64,000 nucleotides of DNA. Source: a virus. Below the pieces are notes generated by a model that saw only the letters and a list, made by a program, of their open reading frames with translations, ran no database searches and was not told the DNA's origin. Positions 16,780 to 26,800 of the stretch are shown one piece after another; the stretch's first letter is position 1, and every line of letters starts with the position of its first letter. The translations under genes and the position numbers were made by a program. Where the stretch lies: the IMG/VR virus record IMGVR_UViG_3300029258_001504, positions 27,046 through 91,045 of that record. One strand, given 5' to 3'.

Positions 16780-17970
16780 TCACTCCTTCTCATACCGTTT
16801 GAGAGCTGCACACGTACGGGGGCCTGGTATGCCGTCGACAGCCAGGGCGTCCGTACTCGGATACTTCATGTTATAGACGGTCTGGAATTTGCCGACAGCT
16901 TTCTTGGTCTGGGGACCGAACTTACCATCGACTTCCACACGGAATCCGTAAAGGTTAAGATATTCTTGGACCTCAGAGATCGACATTACGCTTTCGTTGT
17001 CGTCGTCCAGGTCATCATCGTGAGTAGGAGTCTCGTCTCCATACTCAGGGCTGTGTCCTTCCATCTCCAGTTCGGCAGCTTCAGCTTCGGTGATCGTGCC
17101 GTCTTTGACTGCTAATTCAAATTTGGAGAGGAAGGAGTACTGCGAGATCGGGAATGCATCATGCGCAGCATCGTTGACGTCCTTGAAAGGCCACAGAGGT
17201 CCCATGTCCAGCTTGGTACTGCGCCATTCCTGGTGCTGACTGAAGCGTGAACGGTCCAATTTACCGGGTAAAGCTGCGAGGATAATGCGCTTGAGGAGAA
17301 CATTGTACTTTATCTGGGACGCCGTAAACGGCTGGAGGATCTTAGCTCCTCGGAAATTGAAAGGGAGCCTCGTCGGAGGAAGTTCGGCTACGAGTTGTGC
17401 CGGGATTTCTTGCGTGTATCCCTTGGGCCAGTAGCAGTACTTACCCTTATGTTCCTTGATAGCGCCGCAGTTTACCATCTCGATGCTGATGGAGTCTCTG
17501 TTACGCTTCGGTTCATGCCACGCTCCGTGCATGAGCGGGATAATATAGAAAGGGTAGCCCTCGTAGCCGAGGACAAAATGCGTCGAAGCTCCGTTATACC
17601 GCATCTTCCCTTTCTTATTCGCATTCTTCTTGGAGCTGAACCAGCTGAGAGTCGACCACCGAGAGACCCCCGAGGTGTAGTGGTCGACCCACCACATATG
17701 CTCCAAGTCCTCTAGCTTATTTTTGGTCAGCTGTTTGGTAGGGTAGTGTTTAGCGAGCGCAGAGCTGTGCTCCTTGATTCGCCGGTGCGAATCAATGAAA
17801 AGCGCATCCAACCCCTCAATCGCTTCTTTCTGGTTGAGTACTTGGCGGTTAGCCTTCTCAAAGATCTCCTGTACTTTTGTCTGCGCAGCTCCTGCTTCGG
17901 CATCAACGAGTTTCCAAAACTCTTTGGGAGACAGTTCGGTGAAGTCGCGGAGTTTCAGTTCCTCAGTCAT
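16780..17970 (-). CDS. N-acetylmuramoyl-L-alanine amidase endolysin with peptidoglycan-binding domain
   Basis: A 396-residue enzyme. The ATG at 17970 overlaps the upstream stop (ATGA) and has GAGG in front, so it is preferred over an ATG 15 bp upstream. An amidase_2-type domain spans about 90-270: WWVDHYTSG (H97, probable zinc ligand), THFVLGYEG, ISIEMVNCG, then SQHQEW followed by KLDMGPLWPF. It cleaves the bond between muramic acid and the stem peptide. An acidic linker leads to a C-terminal peptidoglycan-binding repeat (VQEYLNLYGF, VDGKFGPQTKKAV, VDGIPGPRT). No signal peptide is seen, so a holin is probably needed for release. It lies among replication genes rather than with a holin. Confidence 0.85.
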   Translation of the reverse strand: MTEELKLRDFTELSPKEFWKLVDAEAGAAQTKVQEIFEKANRQVLNQKEAIEGLDALFIDSHRRIKEHSSALAKHYPTKQLTKNKLEDLEHMWWVDHYTSGVSRWSTLSWFSSKKNANKKGKMRYNGASTHFVLGYEGYPFYIIPLMHGAWHEPKRNRDSISIEMVNCGAIKEHKGKYCYWPKGYTQEIPAQLVAELPPTRLPFNFRGAKILQPFTASQIKYNVLLKRIILAALPGKLDRSRFSQHQEWRSTKLDMGPLWPFKDVNDAAHDAFPISQYSFLSKFELAVKDGTITEAEAAELEMEGHSPEYGDETPTHDDDLDDDNESVMSISEVQEYLNLYGFRVEVDGKFGPQTKKAVGKFQTVYNMKYPSTDALAVDGIPGPRTCAALKRYEKE

Positions 17971-18824
17971 TGGGGTCCTCGACATCTTTCGTAGTAGCCG
18001 CAGAAGCGCGGAGTACAGGCCCAGGTCGTCGGGTCACAACGCGGGAAGATGCCTTTCTTGATGAGGTCCACACATTCTTCCAGGTCTTCTTCGAAGTTCT
18101 TAGCATCCCGCGGTGTCCTTAACGATCTTTCCTGAACGTAACGAGTGCCGCTCTTCTGGTCAAGCAGAAAGTCGATGCGAACACGTGGAATCCCCTTAAC
18201 GTGCGCATAAAGAGTCAGCTGGGTGTCATGTCTCAACTTAGCCGCCTGCCATTTACGACCCGTGAACTTCAAGTCCGTGACGACTTCCGTGACTAGCGGA
18301 CCTTCCCCTTTGGCCAGGGTATCATTTTCGCGATCCAACATCACCTCGTCAATGAGGTCGATAAAGCCGACGATGGGTACTGTCCCGACTTTAACCGCAA
18401 ACGGCTCCTCCACCGCTTTGGGGCGTACCAGGGGTATCGACTGTTTATGGTAGACTCGGAAGTGGTGAAGCGTCAGTTCTTTGACCTTTCCTGGCTTCGC
18501 GTCTCCCCAGTCTTCGATGTACTCCTTCACAGAATCGAACTTGTCCGACACTATAGCCTCTGCGTGCTCTAGTGATAGGGGCCTACCGTTTTCGATAGTG
18601 GCGCGGTGTGTGGCCTCTGCTCCGGCATGGATGACCGTCCCCTGTGTCATGGCGATACCCGGCGGTTGGCGCATACCGAGTACGTAGCGGTATTCGAACT
18701 GCCGGGGGCACCTCCGATACATTGAGAACTGGGAGTGTGAGAAGTATTCCTTATTAGGGAGTCCGGAATCTCCGAATCCCGCGGGAACCTCCACGATCTT
18801 TCCATGTATATTGAGTTCGGGCAT
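17967..18824 (-). CDS. Second Cas4/RecB-like iron-sulfur nuclease
   Basis: A 285-residue PD-(D/E)XK protein. SMYRRCPRQFEYRY carries the N-terminal cluster cysteine; CDPTTWACTPRFCGYYERC at the C-terminus supplies the rest. The catalytic core is GFIDLIDEV followed by VVTDLKFTG, with a QLTLYAH helix motif. This is the same architecture as the nuclease at 11.9-12.7 kb, but the proteins are diverged. Its start abuts the preceding gene and its stop overlaps the amidase start. A role in end processing during recombination or replication with the SNF2 helicase upstream is plausible from context. Confidence 0.8.
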   Translation of the reverse strand: MPELNIHGKIVEVPAGFGDSGLPNKEYFSHSQFSMYRRCPRQFEYRYVLGMRQPPGIAMTQGTVIHAGAEATHRATIENGRPLSLEHAEAIVSDKFDSVKEYIEDWGDAKPGKVKELTLHHFRVYHKQSIPLVRPKAVEEPFAVKVGTVPIVGFIDLIDEVMLDRENDTLAKGEGPLVTEVVTDLKFTGRKWQAAKLRHDTQLTLYAHVKGIPRVRIDFLLDQKSGTRYVQERSLRTPRDAKNFEEDLEECVDLIKKGIFPRCDPTTWACTPRFCGYYERCRGPQ

Positions 18825-19217
18825 TTACAATTTCTCCTTGCCGTGTTCGGTTGGGGGCGGCACTTCAGTGCGTTCGTTGGCTCCCAGCGCTCGGGGAGAG
18901 TTTTCAGAATTCCCCGTTTGTGGAGGAGCCGCTGCCAGGCCCGCGCTCTCCCGTTTCAAGTCGTCCATGGACATGAGGGGTGAGGCGTCCGCGCTTGGCG
19001 GGGGCTCGGAGTCTTCAGAGGCATCTGGAGGTTGCGACGGTGCTTCGTCAGGTTTACCTCGTAAAACTGGTTTCTTTTTGTAGAGGTATTTTTCCGCATT
19101 TACGATAGTCACACTCAGGGGGTCCTGCTCGACCATCAAATCGTCAGGAGGGATCTTTACTCCCAGGGCTTCTCCTATCATTCTTTTAACGTCGTGTTCT
19201 CGTAGTACGATGTCCAT
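18825..19217 (-). CDS. Unknown protein with disordered C-terminus
   Basis: A 130-residue protein. The first 50 residues look folded; the rest is a proline-, serine- and glutamate-rich disordered tail. Its ATG overlaps the helicase stop (TAATG) and its stop abuts the nuclease start, so helicase, this protein and nuclease are made from one message. It may bridge its neighbours; there is no direct evidence. Confidence 0.65.
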   Translation of the reverse strand: MDIVLREHDVKRMIGEALGVKIPPDDLMVEQDPLSVTIVNAEKYLYKKKPVLRGKPDEAPSQPPDASEDSEPPPSADASPLMSMDDLKRESAGLAAAPPQTGNSENSPRALGANERTEVPPPTEHGKEKL

Positions 19218-21271
19218 TACGCTTCCTCCGTGTCCTCTCCTAGGTGGATTACACCTACCCGGGTGATCTTCTTTTTAACCTCGCGCCCTAAGATGCAGCC
19301 GTCCGTCCACGGATCTACTTTGTCCTTGGCACAGGTGGGGTACTGCGCGCACACCATACAGTTGATGTGTTTCGTAAGAGAAGAAGAGATATCTTGCTTC
19401 GACTTCAGTGCGGCTATTTGCTGAGCCTCTACGGTTTTCTTCCCGCACAAATGATAGATAACAGTCTTCTTCGTCTGTCCGATTCGAAAATTTCGATTAC
19501 GCGATTGCAACCAGTCTTCTAGCGACCAACTTCGGGAATAGTAAACCGTGTACTTGGCAGCAGTAAGCGTAACTGCGATACCTGTTTTGATCTGACCCAA
19601 AAAGACTCGACAGTTCGCGTCGTTCTGAAAGACCTCCTCCATCTCGGACATCTTGTTGGAGTTGCTCCCATCGACGCGTACGTACCCCAACTGCTTTTTG
19701 GAGATAAGCTCTTCGAGGTCATCCAATTCCGCTTCGAAATTGGCCCATATGATGACCTTAGTCACCTTATTATCCAAGAGATCGTCGAGGAATTCGCTTA
19801 TGCGCTCTAGCTTAGGATTCTTCGAGTATCGGAGTGTCTCCCTCTCAGGTGCCTCTGCTACTTGGGTGCAGCGGGGGGACCCGGGATGTATTCCGTTAAC
19901 GACACACCTACGCAGGTCCGAACACTCGTCACACGGACTCTCAGTAGCCTTCGGGGAGTAGACGAAGCCGCTACATATTTGCAAAAGCTTATTAAGGCGA
20001 ATGGCACCGTTCTGAAGTTCGAGGGGCTCGGCGTTCGGGCGGTCAATGAGCATGTTTTCGATGGCTCCGTTGTAGTCTCGGAGCTGTTCACGGGTGAGGT
20101 CAAAATAAAGCGTTTCAGTTGTGCGCTCAGGGAGGTCCACACACTCCTCTAGTTCACGCCTGTCGGAAATTCCCGTAACCACTTTGTTCAATGAGTCTAA
20201 TTTCTTATACCCCACAACTACGTGTTTATTCCATTGGGAGTAGACTACGTACTTGTCACAGAACGCCCGATAGTCCTCTGAGAGAGCGTACGGGGCTAGG
20301 AACTTGAGCTGTGGGTAGAGATCCCGAGGATCTCCCAAGCTCAGGGTTCCGCTAAGTAAGTATCGGCGTGGAAATTTAGAAGCTAACCGCATACACACCT
20401 TCGTACGCTGGCTACGGATGTGTTTAATACGGTGAGACTCGTCTGCTACGACGGTGGTGCACGGTAGTTGAGTTATCCACTGTAGCGTGCCTTTGGCCAA
20501 CTCTCGAGATTCCTGTCCGATCTCGCGAACAGAGCGCCCTCTGATCCACTCCTCTGCGAATCTGAGTTGCGTTGCAGGATCGTTGATGTTCATCAGGGCA
20601 CGTTTTAACGCCTCCGTTATTGAATAGTATCCTCGGGAGTCCATGACAGCCTTGACGACTTTTGGGGATACAGAAGGGACTCCGTGTAAACGTGCCGTAT
20701 CGTACGTGGTGATAAAAACGTCAGCGTCCTCAGCATCGTTGAGAAGCTGCAATTTTTTGCCCCGTGTACCAAGCATTGCTAGAGGTTTTAGGGCCCCTCC
20801 ACTGTGTTTCTTGACCTCTTTAGCCCAGTTCTTGGCCGCTACTAGAGGGCATAAGACCAGGACCTTTTCCCCGAGGAGGTACGTCATGTCGATGATGGGC
20901 TTTGTCTTCCCTGTCCCCATCTCCCACTGCAGAATGTAGCGATAATTGTGAAGGAGTTTCCCTAGGCCGATGTTCTGATGTTCGTAGTTTCCAAAGGGCC
21001 CCGGGAGTTTTGTGTTACTTGCAAAGTCTACCCACTCCTCCTCTTTTTTTAGCGTTGAGAGCCACGTGTCCGCTTGTGGGCTAAAGGTTAATGACGCGTA
21101 GACTTTACCGAGGTCGTGTAGTACTCTCTCGACAAATGGAGGGAATGCCGGAAAACGCCAGTGTGTCTTGCCTCGATCCATGGAGGCACCGAATACGCGA
21201 CTTCCACTTGATGTGGGGTCATTTACGGTGAGTACAGGGGTCTCGTTAATAGCCGTTAGTCCGACTTCCAT
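19217..21271 (-). CDS. SNF2-family helicase/translocase
   Basis: A 684-residue protein with both RecA-like lobes. Motif I is WEMGTGKTK (about 115-123), motif Ia LVLCPLVAAKNW, motif II ADESHRIKH, motif III LLSGTLSLGDP. The C-terminal lobe has VIIWANF, VRVDGSNSN, and motif VI LQSRNRNFRIGQ. Two cysteine clusters are inserted: C..C, C and C around 450-475, and CMVCAQYPTC near 640. SNF2 proteins translocate on duplex DNA and remodel bound protein; phage versions take part in replication and recombination. GGAG precedes the ATG. It heads a leftward run that includes the Cas4-like nuclease. Confidence 0.88.
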   Translation of the reverse strand: MEVGLTAINETPVLTVNDPTSSGSRVFGASMDRGKTHWRFPAFPPFVERVLHDLGKVYASLTFSPQADTWLSTLKKEEEWVDFASNTKLPGPFGNYEHQNIGLGKLLHNYRYILQWEMGTGKTKPIIDMTYLLGEKVLVLCPLVAAKNWAKEVKKHSGGALKPLAMLGTRGKKLQLLNDAEDADVFITTYDTARLHGVPSVSPKVVKAVMDSRGYYSITEALKRALMNINDPATQLRFAEEWIRGRSVREIGQESRELAKGTLQWITQLPCTTVVADESHRIKHIRSQRTKVCMRLASKFPRRYLLSGTLSLGDPRDLYPQLKFLAPYALSEDYRAFCDKYVVYSQWNKHVVVGYKKLDSLNKVVTGISDRRELEECVDLPERTTETLYFDLTREQLRDYNGAIENMLIDRPNAEPLELQNGAIRLNKLLQICSGFVYSPKATESPCDECSDLRRCVVNGIHPGSPRCTQVAEAPERETLRYSKNPKLERISEFLDDLLDNKVTKVIIWANFEAELDDLEELISKKQLGYVRVDGSNSNKMSEMEEVFQNDANCRVFLGQIKTGIAVTLTAAKYTVYYSRSWSLEDWLQSRNRNFRIGQTKKTVIYHLCGKKTVEAQQIAALKSKQDISSSLTKHINCMVCAQYPTCAKDKVDPWTDGCILGREVKKKITRVGVIHLGEDTEEA

Positions 21272-21331
21272 AGTGTTTACTCCGGTTTTGAGCTATGATT
21301 CGATAGCTGGATCGAAGTAGGAGAGCACGTC

Positions 21332-23077
21332 ATGACGAATGATTTCAACGTATCTGACCCCTACATGCTCAGTGGGACGCGAGATACCGCCCCCCACACC
21401 AATCCTTACCACACCTATAGCCAGGTTTACAGTCCGCGAAGGCTCAAAGAACTCTTTAAGTGGTGCGAGTACTTGTTTTTTAACTCGGCTCACATCTACT
21501 CGGCGTTGCGGAAGTTTGGTGAGTATCCCATCACAGAACTCCTTTACGACACCGAGAATGAGGCGCTCAAACTTCGACACAAAAATTTGTTAGAGAAGGT
21601 TCTTCACGTCCGGGAGATACTCATTCAGATGACCCTGGATAAGTACGTGTACGGAAATGCCTTTCTCTCCATGTACCAACCCTTCATCCGGTATCTTAAG
21701 TGTCCTAAGTGCAAGACACTCACCAACATCCAGAACTTGGACTATAAATACAGCTACTCGTCACTGCGGTTCACTTATAGGTGTCCCGCATGTGACAACG
21801 AGGTTATCGCCACCGAGAGAGAGATCGAGGACCGCAAACTCGCGGTAAGTCGGAGAATCAATTTTATTCGATGGGACCCCAAGCACATGGACGTGGACTT
21901 CAACCCCCTGACAGGGGCGTCGGTGTACTACCACACCATTCCACGTTCGATGGTGGATAGCGTACAGAAGGGCCACAAGTTCGTTATCGACAGTATGCCC
22001 GTAGGGTTCTTGAAGGCGATCCAGAAGAAGAAGCAGTTCAAGTTTGCTCCAGGATACATCTTCCACATGAAAGTGGGGGGACCTGCCGGGATCAACCCGC
22101 AATGGGGCCTTCCACCGCTGCTCTCGACACTGCAGTTGTTCCACTACGCAGCAATTTTGCGTAAAGCTAATGAGGCTATCGCTCTTGACCACCTGACACC
22201 CTTCCGGATTGTGCATCCCGCACAGTCAAGTGGGAACGCGGACCCTGTCACGACCATTAGCCTCGAAGAGTGGAAGACCAAACTGAAAGATCACTTCAAG
22301 CAGTGGCGCGTAGACCCCCTCCATATGATGTTCGCGCCTATCCCAATTGGGATGACGCAAATCGGGGGACAGGGACGCGCGCTTCTGACGTTAGGTGAGG
22401 TACAAGAAGCAGAGAAGAACATCGTTGCCGCTCTCGGGATCCCCATTGAGTTCCTGTATGGTGGCCTCACCAAGAGCGGGATGGAAGCTACGCTGCGACT
22501 TATCGAAAATCAGCTAGAGACACACGTTAATGACCTTAATGATTGTCTCCAGTGGATTGACGACAGTTGTGCGAAGTTCCTGGGGTTCGAAAAGATCCCC
22601 GTGGAACTTGCACCGTTCCGGATGATCGATGATCAGTACCAGAAGCAAATCACGATGCAGCTTTACCAGTCGGGTATCCAGATGGGTCGAAAGATCATTT
22701 CGGACAAGACCATGGCGGAGCAGAACAGTATCGATTTGGACCAGGAAGAGGACCGTATCCGACAGGAAGAGCTGGACAACGTTCGTAGGGAGACTGAACT
22801 CCAACTTGAAATCCGAAAGCTCCAGAACAATATGGCGCAACAAGCACAGATGGAGGCGCAACAAGCGCAGTCTGGTGGGATGGGTTACGACCAGCAGCAA
22901 CTCATCGGTCAGGCGGATATGTTGGTGCAAGAGTGGATGAGCATGGATGACGGGGGACGTAAGAGCGCCATGGATTCTCTCATGAAAGAGGACTTTGTCT
23001 TGTACTCTGTCGCGATTCAGAGGTGGGAACAGATGACTCGCGGTAAGGGCCAGGAGGCTCAAGGGGGGATGCTGTAA
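21332..23077 (+). CDS. Portal protein
   Basis: A 581-residue probable portal. Typical segments are LDKYVYGNAFLS, then in the C-terminal half IPIEFLYGGLTKSGMEATLRLIENQ, near the usual clip/stem region. A CPKC...CPAC zinc ribbon is inserted at about 128-155, which standard portals lack. The last 120 residues are a glutamine-rich coiled coil. The portal forms the dodecameric ring at one capsid vertex through which terminase pumps DNA. AGGAG lies upstream of the ATG, and its stop overlaps the next gene (TAATG). Confidence 0.8.
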   Translation: MTNDFNVSDPYMLSGTRDTAPHTNPYHTYSQVYSPRRLKELFKWCEYLFFNSAHIYSALRKFGEYPITELLYDTENEALKLRHKNLLEKVLHVREILIQMTLDKYVYGNAFLSMYQPFIRYLKCPKCKTLTNIQNLDYKYSYSSLRFTYRCPACDNEVIATEREIEDRKLAVSRRINFIRWDPKHMDVDFNPLTGASVYYHTIPRSMVDSVQKGHKFVIDSMPVGFLKAIQKKKQFKFAPGYIFHMKVGGPAGINPQWGLPPLLSTLQLFHYAAILRKANEAIALDHLTPFRIVHPAQSSGNADPVTTISLEEWKTKLKDHFKQWRVDPLHMMFAPIPIGMTQIGGQGRALLTLGEVQEAEKNIVAALGIPIEFLYGGLTKSGMEATLRLIENQLETHVNDLNDCLQWIDDSCAKFLGFEKIPVELAPFRMIDDQYQKQITMQLYQSGIQMGRKIISDKTMAEQNSIDLDQEEDRIRQEELDNVRRETELQLEIRKLQNNMAQQAQMEAQQAQSGGMGYDQQQLIGQADMLVQEWMSMDDGGRKSAMDSLMKEDFVLYSVAIQRWEQMTRGKGQEAQGGML

Positions 23078-23622
23078 TGGCGCAACAACCTGGACAACCA
23101 GATTCGTTTGTAGATCTCTTGTCAAGTGCCCGAGGAGAAGTACCTCGGATGTCTGCCGAAGTGGAGCTCCCCACTCTATTCGGACCTCCCAAAGACAACA
23201 TCCCTCTCGTAGCAAAAGAGATCGATAAGCTGCAACCCGCCCGTCAAGTGCGCATGGTGAGCTATTTGCGCACATTCGTGGTTTGGAGGCCCTGGAGTAA
23301 GTGTGATCGTTGCAAGGCCATGATTGCCAAGGATGAAGTGGAGCTCCCCGACGTCGGAGACTACACGTGTCCTCACGTGCAGGTAGTCGACTACAAAGAA
23401 GTCAAGGATAAGCTCCTGTCAGGTAAGGGTGTGAAGGAGTTCGAAGAGCACTTTCAACTCCATGACGGTACTCGTTGTGTAGAACTCGCGTGGCTCGAGA
23501 CCGACCCTGTGTTCCTGGAAGAGGAAAAACGCAAGGCGGAAGAAGCCGCGGAAAAATCTGTCTATCCTCCCAACCCTGAAGCAGCTTTCGCCAAAAAAGA
23601 GACGCCACCCTCGGAAGAGTGA
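23077..23622 (+). CDS. Unknown protein coupled to the portal gene
   Basis: A 181-residue protein whose ATG overlaps the portal stop. The centre has CDRCKAMI and a later C (YTCPH), a likely zinc site; the C-terminus is a charged helix and a low-complexity tail. Coupling to the portal suggests a role in capsid vertex or packaging assembly, by inference. The stop codon lies inside a hairpin that reads as a terminator on the opposite strand. Confidence 0.7.
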   Translation: MAQQPGQPDSFVDLLSSARGEVPRMSAEVELPTLFGPPKDNIPLVAKEIDKLQPARQVRMVSYLRTFVVWRPWSKCDRCKAMIAKDEVELPDVGDYTCPHVQVVDYKEVKDKLLSGKGVKEFEEHFQLHDGTRCVELAWLETDPVFLEEEKRKAEEAAEKSVYPPNPEAAFAKKETPPSEE

Positions 23623-23628
23623 CGTCTC
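23593..23628 (-). terminator. Terminator-like hairpin on the antisense strand
   Basis: GAGACG (23599-23604) pairs with CGTCTC (23623-23628), with an inner imperfect stem and a GGAA loop. On the minus strand it is followed by six Ts. No minus-strand gene ends here, so it would stop antisense transcripts running into the portal gene. Confidence 0.5.
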
Positions 23629-23828
23629 ACGTCTGTGGAGACGGTTCGGGTTGATCGTGTCGAACTACTTCTTGAGAGCCTTGAAGAACTCCCAGAGAAG
23701 TTCGATGATCACCCCGAGCTGCTCACCTGGTACATGTGGGACTTCATTGTCACCTCCTTGGAAAGAATCCTCTTGTCGTCCACATATTCTTTTACCAAAA
23801 TGGGATTCGGGATTCTGAGAACGTGTTC

Positions 23829-23834
23829 TATACT
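23829..23834 (+). promoter_or_regulatory. -10 element (TATACTTAG) upstream of the polymerase genes
   Basis: TATACT lies 20 nt before the polymerase ATG, in front of a GGAGG ribosome-binding site. The downstream TAG matches the element at 45763. No good -35 hexamer is seen at 17 bp, so recognition may rest on the -10 alone. Confidence 0.5.
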
Positions 23835-23854
23835 TAGAAAACGTTGGAGGACGT

Positions 23855-26800
23855 ATGCCTAATCTGACTCCCCTAATGGTCGGGCCTGATCAGCGCCGAG
23901 AACTCATCCGCCAGAAGGTTGTTGAGGGGCTGAAGGAGTCCTTTCCGATACTTTCTCGGAACAAGACTATCGAAGTTGATGATGTTGAGGTGGTCGGGAA
24001 AGACTACAGCCCCTCTGAACAGAAGAAAGCGATCCTCACGGGCGACTCCTTGTTCGAGTCCGTGAAGGGTACAGTGCGGATGAAGGACAAGGACGGAAAA
24101 ACCATTGACGAGATGAAGAACTTCACCCTCGTCAGAGTGCCATATTTCACCCCACGGCACACATTCATCATCGGAGGCAACGAGCATTCGGTGTCGAACA
24201 TGGTTCGCCGTAAGCCGGGAGTGTACTCGCGTAAACGGGCTAACGGTATTCTCGAAGCAGGATTCAACACGTTGGGCGGTGCGAACTTCCGTATCAGTAT
24301 GGACCCTGCGAAGGGGCAGCCTCAACTCGAGTACAGTTCGACTAAGATCCCGCTCTATCCTATTCTCAGGAAGTCGGGCGTTTCTCACGATGAGATTTCT
24401 AAATCTTGGGGTCCGAAGCTTGCCGACGCTAACGCGAAAGTATTGGAGCCAAAGGCCGACAAGTATGTCGACAAACTGTACAAGAAAGAGGTCCCCACTT
24501 ACGCGCAGAAGTCGGAACAGGATTCCGTGACTAAGATGCGTGAGGTTCTGGAGCGTTATCGAAACGCTAAAATGGACCCTAACGTTAATCGACAGACCAT
24601 TGGTAAACCGCACGACCATGTGTCGCCTCAAAGCCTCTTGGATGCCTCGACTAAGGTCCTCAAGATCTTTAATAACCAGGCTGAGGTCGACGACCAAGAT
24701 AACCTAGGGTTCAAGACCATCATGTCCGTGGACGACTTCTTCAAAGAAAGGATCAAGCTCCACGCCAGAGAGGTGGCGAAGAAGGCATCTATTAAGATGG
24801 AAGCGACGCCCAACTTGAAGAAGGCGATCCCTTCCGGGCCCTTTACGAAAGACCTCCTCAAGTTCCTATCGACGACTACGCTGTCTTCGATTCCGGACCA
24901 GACTAACCCAGTAGACCTCATCGACTCTGCGATGCGGGTCACTTCTTTGGGTGAGGGTGGCATTTCTACGGAGCGGGCTATTCCTATTGAGGCACGCCAG
25001 ACACACGTGACCCAGATGGGGGCCCTTGACCCTATCCGTACTCCGGAGTCCATGCGCGCTGGAATCGACATTCGTGCCGCAGTGACCGCGCAGAAGGACG
25101 AGAATGGCGATATCTACGTCCCAGTTTACGACGTAAAGTCCAAGCGAGAAAAGTACGTCAAAGCGGGGGACCTTCAAGAATCAGTGTTGGCGTTTCCGAA
25201 TCAGGAAATTCGGGGCACTGTGGACGCGGTAGACCGCGGTGTTGTTCGCCGTGTTCCTGCTCGGAAGGTGAACTACCAGGTCCCGCATCAATCCCGCATG
25301 TACAGTCCGACGACAAATCTCATCCCATTCTTGGAGTCCGCACAGGGTAACCGTGCGGTGATGGGATCCAAGATGCAGGTTCAAGCACTGTCGCTCGTCG
25401 ACCGCGAGGAACCATTTGTACAAGTGGCTACTCCCTCAGGTAAGTCGTTTGAGAACATGATCGGTAAGATCATCAACCCTTACGCACCCGTTAGCGGAGT
25501 TGTTAAGAAGGTGGATGATGATTTCATCTACATCCGCCCTCATGAAAAAACAGCCGCTCGAGGTCCGGCTCTCGTGAAGGTTCCGTACGATAAAAATTTC
25601 CCGCTAGCGGCCAAGACTTATTTGAACCATGACCTTTCGGTTAAGCCTGGAGACGAAGTCAAAGCGGGGCAGCGATTAGGGGACTCCAACTTCACACGCA
25701 ACGGCACCCTGGCGCTTGGTAAGAACATGAGCGTAGCGTTCATGCCCTACTACGGGGCAAACTCCAATGACGCAGTAGTCGTAAGTGAAGCCGCGGCGAA
25801 GAAACTTACGTCTGAGCGCATGTACAAGATTGTCATCCCTAAAGATCCCGATCTGACATTCAGCGCGAACAAGCACAAGTCCTACTACGGACACAACTAC
25901 ACCAAAGACCAGTACAAGCCTATAGACACAGACGGTGTAGTCGCTCCGGGGACTAAACTGCTCCCCGGGGATCCTGTAGTCGTAGGCGTACGCAAGACGG
26001 AGCTCTCCCCTGATGACCTCATTCTCGGGAAGCTTCACAAGTCATTGGCCCATCCTCACCGTGAGTTCACACAGGGATGGGACCACGATCACGAGGGTGA
26101 GGTTATTGACGTAGTGAAGACCCCGAAGCGCGTCACCCTCACCGTGAAGACTCGAGAGCCTGCGGGGATCGGGGACAAAATTGCGGGTCGCTACGGCAAC
26201 AAAGGTGTCATTTCAGAGATCGTTCCTGATGGCCAAATGATTCAGGACGAGGCAGGCAAACCCGTCGATGTTCTTATGACGTCGGCAGGGGTGGTGTCGC
26301 GTATCAACCCAAGTCAGATCATCGAGACCGCTGTAGGTAAAGTGGTAGAGAAGACCGGTAAGCCTATCGTAGTGGACAACTTCACAAACGAAGACAACGT
26401 AAAGTGGGCAAAAGATTTACTACGTAAACACGGAGTCAAAGACAAGGAAACGGTCTATGACCCACGTTCGGGGAAGAAGATTCCGAAGGTCTTCGTAGGG
26501 CGCCAGTATCTCTATAAGTTATTCAAGACTACTGATAACAACTACAGCGCACGTAGCACGGGCACCTACGACATGAACTTGCAGCCTACTAAGGGCGGCG
26601 TTCAAGGTGCGAAGGCCATCGGCAAGATGGAGTTCGACGCTCTTCTCGGACACAACGCCCGCAACATCCTCCGGGAAGTTGCGACGGTGAAGAGTCAGAA
26701 GAATGACGAGTTTTGGCGCGGTGTACAGCTGGGCATGACTCCTCCAGAACCGAAATCGACTTTCGCGTATGACAAGTTCGTCGGGATGCTCACCGGAGCT

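Noticed and set aside
23635-23862. Possible 75-codon plus-strand gene before the polymerase fusion
   Set aside because: It starts with GTG without a ribosome site, overlaps the -10 element and the next start codon, and its C-terminus looks like translated non-coding sequence.
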